Below, one piece after another: positions 44,533 through 49,810 of a stretch of 49,810 bases of DNA (positions within the stretch are counted from its first letter, which is position 1; every line of letters starts with the position of its first letter). Both the position numbers and the translations under genes were made by a program. Under the pieces are notes generated by a model. It did no database searches. It saw only the letters and a program-made list of their open reading frames with translations, and was not told the origin of the DNA. Origin of the DNA: Acanthaster planci (lineage: Eukaryota; Echinodermata; Asteroidea; Valvatida; Acanthasteridae); contig NW_019091481.1 in the NCBI RefSeq assembly GCF_001949145.1, positions 83,670-133,479 of the forward strand. Direction: 5' to 3'.

Positions 44533-45194
44533 CATGCATGAACAGTGGTCGTCTGCTTCTTTAGTCTGGTACCTGCAACATTTGTTTGGTAAAGTGTTCA
44601 AAATTTAACGGGGGATTTGTGTTGAAAGATGTCCTATTATCGATAACTTATTCCTCCATGGATAAATTAAGCTTAGAAATTATTGTTTAATAATGCCAAT
44701 ACAAAGGAGGTTATCAATTTTACCAGCAAAATTTTGGTTACTAATCCTAACACATCATTAGTTTAGCAAGTGTTGAGAAATTTTAGTTTTAATTTTAAAA
44801 AAAGACAGGTTACAAATTTACAGCCAGAAATGAGTGCGGTAACCAGAGTCCAGCATAAACTTTCCCAATGCTTTTGTATGTCCCGAAAGCCATCGACGTA
44901 AGTGGGAGACAGACTCATCTTGTTGTTACGTGACATTCCTACTTCGGGGGAATCCCGTTTCGCGCCCCTGTAACATGTTATTAAAGCAACCATGATGGCT
45001 ATGCAGCTTGCAAGACAAGCTGAGTCAGTGTAGGCCTAAAGGAAACACTGGTAAGTTCCTTTTCAATTTTTTCTTTGATTTTTTATTGTCATCTTTACAG
45101 GCATGAGCCCACAGAATTAGGAATCGCACGTAGCATGGTCACAGTTATGGCTTGACCATGTTGCCAACCCTTGCTTAAGTTGTAAGTTGTATTG
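44533..45194. other. No gene recognised between two MITE copies
   Basis: AT-rich single-copy-looking sequence without exons, hairpins or transposon ends that I could see. Confidence 0.35.
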
Positions 45195-45580
45195 ATAATG
45201 TTACGCCCCAACTTTAAGCATAAATCCCAACTATAGTTGGGACAGTCCCAACTAGAGTGCTACAGGTCGGCTGGACCATATTGTTGACCAATGTCTGTGG
45301 GAAATGTCTCAACATTGTCCAAGTCAATGTGTCTCCCCTCCTTCCTCCATGCTCACACTTGACACAATTCATCTAAAATGTGGCACTTCATCTGTTCATC
45401 TAGCCCTATGACTGATGACATGACATTTGTAAGCGATATGACTTTGGCACATGCTGGCACACCATGCACACCGGAACTCTCTGCTGTAGTTGGGTCGGCT
45501 CAAATGTAGCGCTCCAGTTGCAACGGTCCCAACTATACTTGGGACAGGGACTGATGCTATAATTGGGGCATAACAATAAC
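45195..45580. mobile_element. MITE copy B (CCCAACTATAGTTGGG family), uninterrupted
   Basis: Ends of about 75 bp are inverted: ATGTTACGCCCCAACTTTAA at the left against the complement of the right end (TTGTTATGCCCCAATTATAG). CCCAACTATAGTTGGG is perfect at the left and CCCAACTATACTTGGG has one change at the right. The core (TTGACCAATGTCTGTGGGAA, GTCAATGTGTCTC) is the reverse complement of copy A. Confidence 0.7.
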
Positions 45581-48105
45581 GTTGAATAAGAAGAACACAT
45601 CATGCTGAGACAGAATAGAATTAAAATTTAGCATGTTTAGAAGCAGCCTAGGCCTAAAGCTTGTAGGCCTACGTGTTCAATTCCTTCCTCCATGGTTCAA
45701 CCATAGCTCCTAACCTGATAATTGAGGCATTAGAACTCCTTTTTTTTCAAATTTTGAACTTAATCGGTCTGTGGAAGTAGAAACACAAACAGCACTGGGG
45801 CATTAGAACTCTTTTTCAAATTATGAATCTGATCAGTCCAGTATGATCAAGTTAAAATTAGAAAAAAAGGAGCTCCTCAGTCATGCCAGTGAGTTATCTG
45901 GCATGTCTGGTCATGCAACCTACATCATGTATCCTCGATCTTCCTATTTCAAGGCCTAGTATAAACCTGTGGTTTGGAGACAAGATTTCCAGAAAACTAC
46001 TAGGCCTAGGCCTATTGTACTGAAACAACTAGGCAGTTGAAATTTTTAGAGGTAGGCCTAGGCCTAAGCAATTCATGAAACAAAAAAAAGCCTACTTCTT
46101 TTTGTGCCCAGGCGTAGGCAGGGACTTTAAGAGGGTTCGACCGCATGTGCGAATAAAAATTCCTAGGCCTACCTAAATCTTTGCAGCTGGAAGATTACAA
46201 AATGAACGGTGTTGGAAATGTTCAAGGTCTAGGCCCTACATGTATTTATTGAAAGGGCAAGTCTTGCTGTTTGGTGTTAAAGTAGCATCTAAAGCAATTA
46301 AAACAACTTCAAGCTTAATTTTCCAGGTTTTTACAGGTCAAAAGAATTTTTTTCAGAAACGGGGAAATGAGTTTTGCAATAAAAATAGTATTTTTAGCCC
46401 ACTTTTTTAACATGAAGTTCCTCAGTCTGTCAACATTTAACATTCTAACATAGGCCCTCATAAATTGCAATTGAAGTCTTCCCTTGCTCGTCTACTTGTG
46501 TGTCTTGACAATCTTCACAAGCTACACTCCCCCACACTAAAAATGGCACTCCTATTGTTATTATTCTATACTCCAGTGTTCTATGCATCCCTCGCCCATA
46601 CCCCATAACTCTGTGTTAACCATCCACATCTGCCCTGCCTCAAATCCTCCTCCAAAAAAAATAAGTTTCTGAAACAAATATTTTATTAAAAGAAACAATT
46701 AGGCCTAAGTGTCCCTCATAACACATTCCTGGGAACTGGTGGGCTAAATTCACTTAATACAATATTTACTCTGCATTTACCCTTCAACCACACCCATTCA
46801 TGAAAATCCACTAACCCCATAAACACCCCCTCTCACACCCTTTGTGCAGAGACGGGGACAGTACAGTAGCACACATCCCATCCCACCAGGGGTTTAGTCA
46901 GTGTAGTTCCTTTTTCCATGGAAGCTAAACCAAATTCACTGAGGAAATTCTGACAACAAAATTCAGAGAACTCTTCGATGCTGTCACACTGTTTTTAGCT
47001 TCCCCCACCCAAGTATGCATGAATACACGTATGACCACCTTTATGCATGTCAACAAATTGTGTACATGTTTATGTGGATCAACCACCCAACCTCAGCAGG
47101 CAGGCAAGTAAAAGCTTGCACACTCAATTTTGGCTATCATAATTGGAGGTCTCAAAAGGTACATGTATACATACATAAGCTTGAACCAGGTGTGCACAAA
47201 GTGAAACTTTGTGCACACAAGTTAAACTTTGCACAGGTGCCAACTTTTTGCTTGATGTCACCTTTAGTGAGGGGTATTTAGAGTGCAGTGTCTACATATA
47301 CATTGTACGTATCAACTTCTAGGTAAGGGTTTGGATTTCAGTACAGGAATTCGGCAAGCACCTGGTTGCACGTGATTACTGTCAAAATCATTCAAAAATG
47401 CAGAAGTGAAGTGTTTTCTACCATGTACATGTAGCTAATGTTGCACTCACTTTCCCTGCAGTCTGCACTAGAAAATAAAAGTTGAGTCCATTCATTTGCC
47501 ATTCGTGCACTGTTTGTTTGACGTAACGAAAGTGCTCAAAATGGAAAGAAGTTGATGAAGTTTTAGCTCTGTGAATACTGTTTATATTCTGAATAGTTTT
47601 GATTTCAATGCAAAAGTTACAGAGTCATGTTTTGAATTGCACCCAGATTTAACATCCTGGGCATGTTCTTTATTCAGCCGATTGCAGCTACATGTACATG
47701 TACATGATGTGATGCACTGAAACGCTGAATTATAATAATCACATCTGTGTTATTTGTGTCAATATCAATGCTTGTTAAAAATAAATTACTAATAAATGAC
47801 AATTTTCAAAAAATGCATCATTAGCTGTATGGTTTAAAAACTATACAGTGATGTTAGTAATAATGCGTGAAATTAAAAAAACAGCCGTTTTTGTTGTTAA
47901 GCTACTAGATACATGTACATGTACAAACACTTGAGTTTGTTTGTAAGTCACAGAAAAGTTCAGCAAGCTGTCACATCATTTGCTATTACTGATATCCACG
48001 GAGGAATATACTTACATTCAAAGCATCTGATTTATCAGCTTACGTGTATTTGCTTCAACATCTCTTGAATCCAGTCATCTTGAAGGAAGTGGGGAGGTCT
48101 GCAGT
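45581..48105. other. Intergenic stretch with TAGGCCTA repeats and small hairpins
   Basis: No exon recognised. TAGGCCTA-type words cluster at 45645-46080. A partial direct repeat beginning GGCATTAGAACTC occurs near 45727 and 45800. Hairpins: TGTGCACAAAGTGAAACTTT... at 47191-47217 and CTGTAT...ATACAG near 47826-47848. The right end should contain the 5' UTR and promoter of the YTHDC2-like gene. Confidence 0.45.
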
Positions 48106-48642
48106 ATGCCAAAAAAGAAGAAAGAAAACGAAGAATCTTCCAAGGAGGTTGGTGAAGAAGTCAAGATAGCTGTCAGTATTGCTGTCAAAGAGTTCAGACA
48201 TGATGAAGGCAAGAAAGGTAAGACAGAGTTTACAGAGGGCCAAGGGAATAACCATATTTGTTTGCTAGACACAAAACTTATTCAAAATAACGACTCAGAT
48301 TGGATATATGTTTAGGATATGAAAGATAATTATAGCCTATAAAATACAAAAGATTACCATGTTTCTAAGGGAAAACAATCTGAGAAGATGCCTTACCATG
48401 TTCTAAGTTGTATGCTTTTATTAAATCAAATTTCGTTGTCAATATTGATGCATTTCCTCTAACAGGATTTTTGCCACTGTTTTTGTCCACTTTGTTCTGT
48501 TTCAATTCATCCTCTTTGTTTAACTCTGTTGTTTACTTTCCCTGCAAGCAGAACTTGAATTCCCTTCCTCACTCAGCAATGCAGAAAGGAAGTACATACA
48601 CCTACTGGCTCAGTCTGTAGGACTGAAATCCAAAAGCAAAGG
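48106..48642 (+). CDS. YTHDC2: YTHDC2-like RNA helicase, first two coding exons (R3H domain)
   Basis: Role: YTHDC2 is a 3'-5' DExH RNA helicase with an m6A-reading YTH domain, needed in animals for meiotic entry control. Seen: exon 48106-48217 starts with ATG and a basic tail (MPKKKKENEES), then EVKIAVSIAVKEFRHDE, donor GTAAGA. Exon 48552-48642 after a CAAGCAG acceptor gives ELEFPSSLSNAERKYIHLL and GLKSKSKG, donor GTATGT. Phases agree (split Glu, then split Gly). This matches the N-terminal R3H region of YTHDC2 (EVKIAV..A..RF, EFPSSLxxxERxxIHxLxQSLGLxSKSKG). The helicase, ankyrin and YTH parts would lie beyond the right edge. Intact as far as seen. DHX-type relatives also carry R3H domains, but the match to YTHDC2 is closer. 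Confidence 0.85.
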
Positions 48643-49810
48643 GTATGTAGTGTGTTAAGTTTCAATAGGGAATAATGTTGTAATGAAATTAACTATTCGG
48701 TCAAAATAACAAAGGCATTTTTTCACAGGCATAAAAACATAATAGTAATACTCAGTTACCCAACCCAATATTAATAAGGTAAATTAAATTAGTCAACTAA
48801 AGATACATGTACATAAGCAGGCAATTTGCCTTGAAAAGTACCGGTACATGTATAATTGTACCTGTGGACTAAATAAATAGCCATTGCACTCGCAGCCATT
48901 ATTGTAAAGAATATCCCACCCATAACATACTGTGGCAAAATAGGGTAGCTGTGAAGACTTGTGTTTAGTCTGGGTCATTAATAATTCATGCGCGTGTAAA
49001 TCATGCATTAAACATGCATGCAGCAACCAATCAGAAGCGCGCAATACCTTAGGTCTGGGCGCTGGCTGCATGGGTTGCCAGGACTTGTTAAGATAGCAGC
49101 GTGCTAACAAGAACTCTGCGGAGTTGTGGCGTCTCTACGTAGTTAAATCTGATGTACAACCACTTGTGGTTTGGGATCTACTTCAAGTGTGCCTGGTGCA
49201 ATCAGTAAGAGTGGCGCTTGTTCACAGTTGTGGGAGCTACTGATTACATAAGATCTCATCGAAGTTTGGGGCATTGTTAGCTTATTTAAGAAGTGTTGGA
49301 TTGTAGGGTTAGGGAATCCATGTGAACCAATTAGTTTGGAAATTAGTGAAGTTTAGACTGGAGGGATCACTTGCTGTGGTTCCATGCTTGTTGGCATAGC
49401 GACGGTTCATTGCAGTCCTCGTCTGAGAGCTTGCTTTCCTCGTTGAGATTTACTGGGTGCAGGTTTCAGTTAGAGTCAGTGAGGACTATCATAATTGCCT
49501 TCTTAACCACTTCCTGCCGGGGACTCCGGGATCGGAGACGTATGGTTTATATGGGTGGCCGGGGTCTCTGAAATCGGACAAAGGAAACAGGGCCCTGTAA
49601 CAAAAGACCATACTCCGAACAAAAGACCAGGCTGCCGGACATTACTGACATTTTTCATTCTCAAAAGTGGTGATAAGGGTTTGGGGCATTGAAAGTGAGC
49701 GGATTACCACCGGGGACAAAAGCGCTCCACCACCGCAGCGATGAGCCACACAGCACCGCTGCACGCTTATCTGGCCCCTATTGAAAAGAGGTCAGCAGTG
49801 CACTATTCCA
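48643..49810 (+). other. Intron of the YTHDC2-like gene; nothing else recognised
   Basis: The next exon, expected to begin with codons for a KGxNRxLTV-like segment, was not found before the window ends. A short direct repeat ACAAAAGACCA occurs near 49600 and 49619. No RNA gene or clear transposon end. Confidence 0.4.

Overview
The window looks like a stretch of an animal nuclear genome, most likely a marine invertebrate deuterostome (an ambulacrarian such as an echinoderm or hemichordate is my best guess, from background knowledge only). Reasons: genes are split into short exons with GT..AG introns of about 0.4-3 kb; the gene families are metazoan; the DNA is full of small inverted-repeat transposons; and short ACATGT and TAGGCCTA palindromes recur. 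One assembly gap of Ns lies at 36593-37110.

Region 1 (1 to about 8030) is a decayed virus-like mobile element, cut by the left edge of the window. Two compact gene arrays converge: about six genes on the plus strand (a capsid-like candidate, a packaging-ATPase-like gene with a P-loop, three small genes and a coiled-coil/proline-rich/membrane gene) and about seven on the minus strand (a large conserved protein, a membrane/coiled-coil protein, a short beta-rich candidate, a coiled-coil protein, two Cys-containing proteins and a small basic protein). They meet at a bidirectional terminator-like hairpin at 3641-3676. Almost every gene carries stops or frameshifts. I recognise several of the proteins as resembling uncharacterised proteins repeated in cnidarian and other marine-animal genomes, but I know no accepted name for this element.

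Region 2 (about 8.0-23 kb) holds a nine-exon ST6GalNAc-like sialyltransferase on the minus strand (12142-22971 for the coding exons I can place). Its introns carry a perfect 111-bp tandem duplication, a foldback with a tRNA-type B box, and several miniature inverted-repeat elements.

Region 3 (23-36.6 kb) is mostly gene-free. It contains one long exon of a cGAS/Mab-21-like nucleotidyltransferase on the minus strand (31440-32566) whose upstream exon(s) I could not find.

Region 4 (37-40 kb) is repeat-rich: nested inverted repeats beside the gap and a palindromic MITE.

Region 5 (40-49.8 kb) holds a complete four-exon phosphomevalonate kinase gene (minus strand, 193 codons, apparently intact) and, 4.4 kb away and divergent, the first two coding exons of a YTHDC2-like RNA helicase (plus strand) that runs off the right edge. 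Between them are two copies of one MITE family, one of them split by a second nested element. The host genes are functionally unrelated (glycan sialylation, possible nucleic-acid sensing, isoprenoid synthesis, RNA regulation); nothing suggests an operon outside Region 1.
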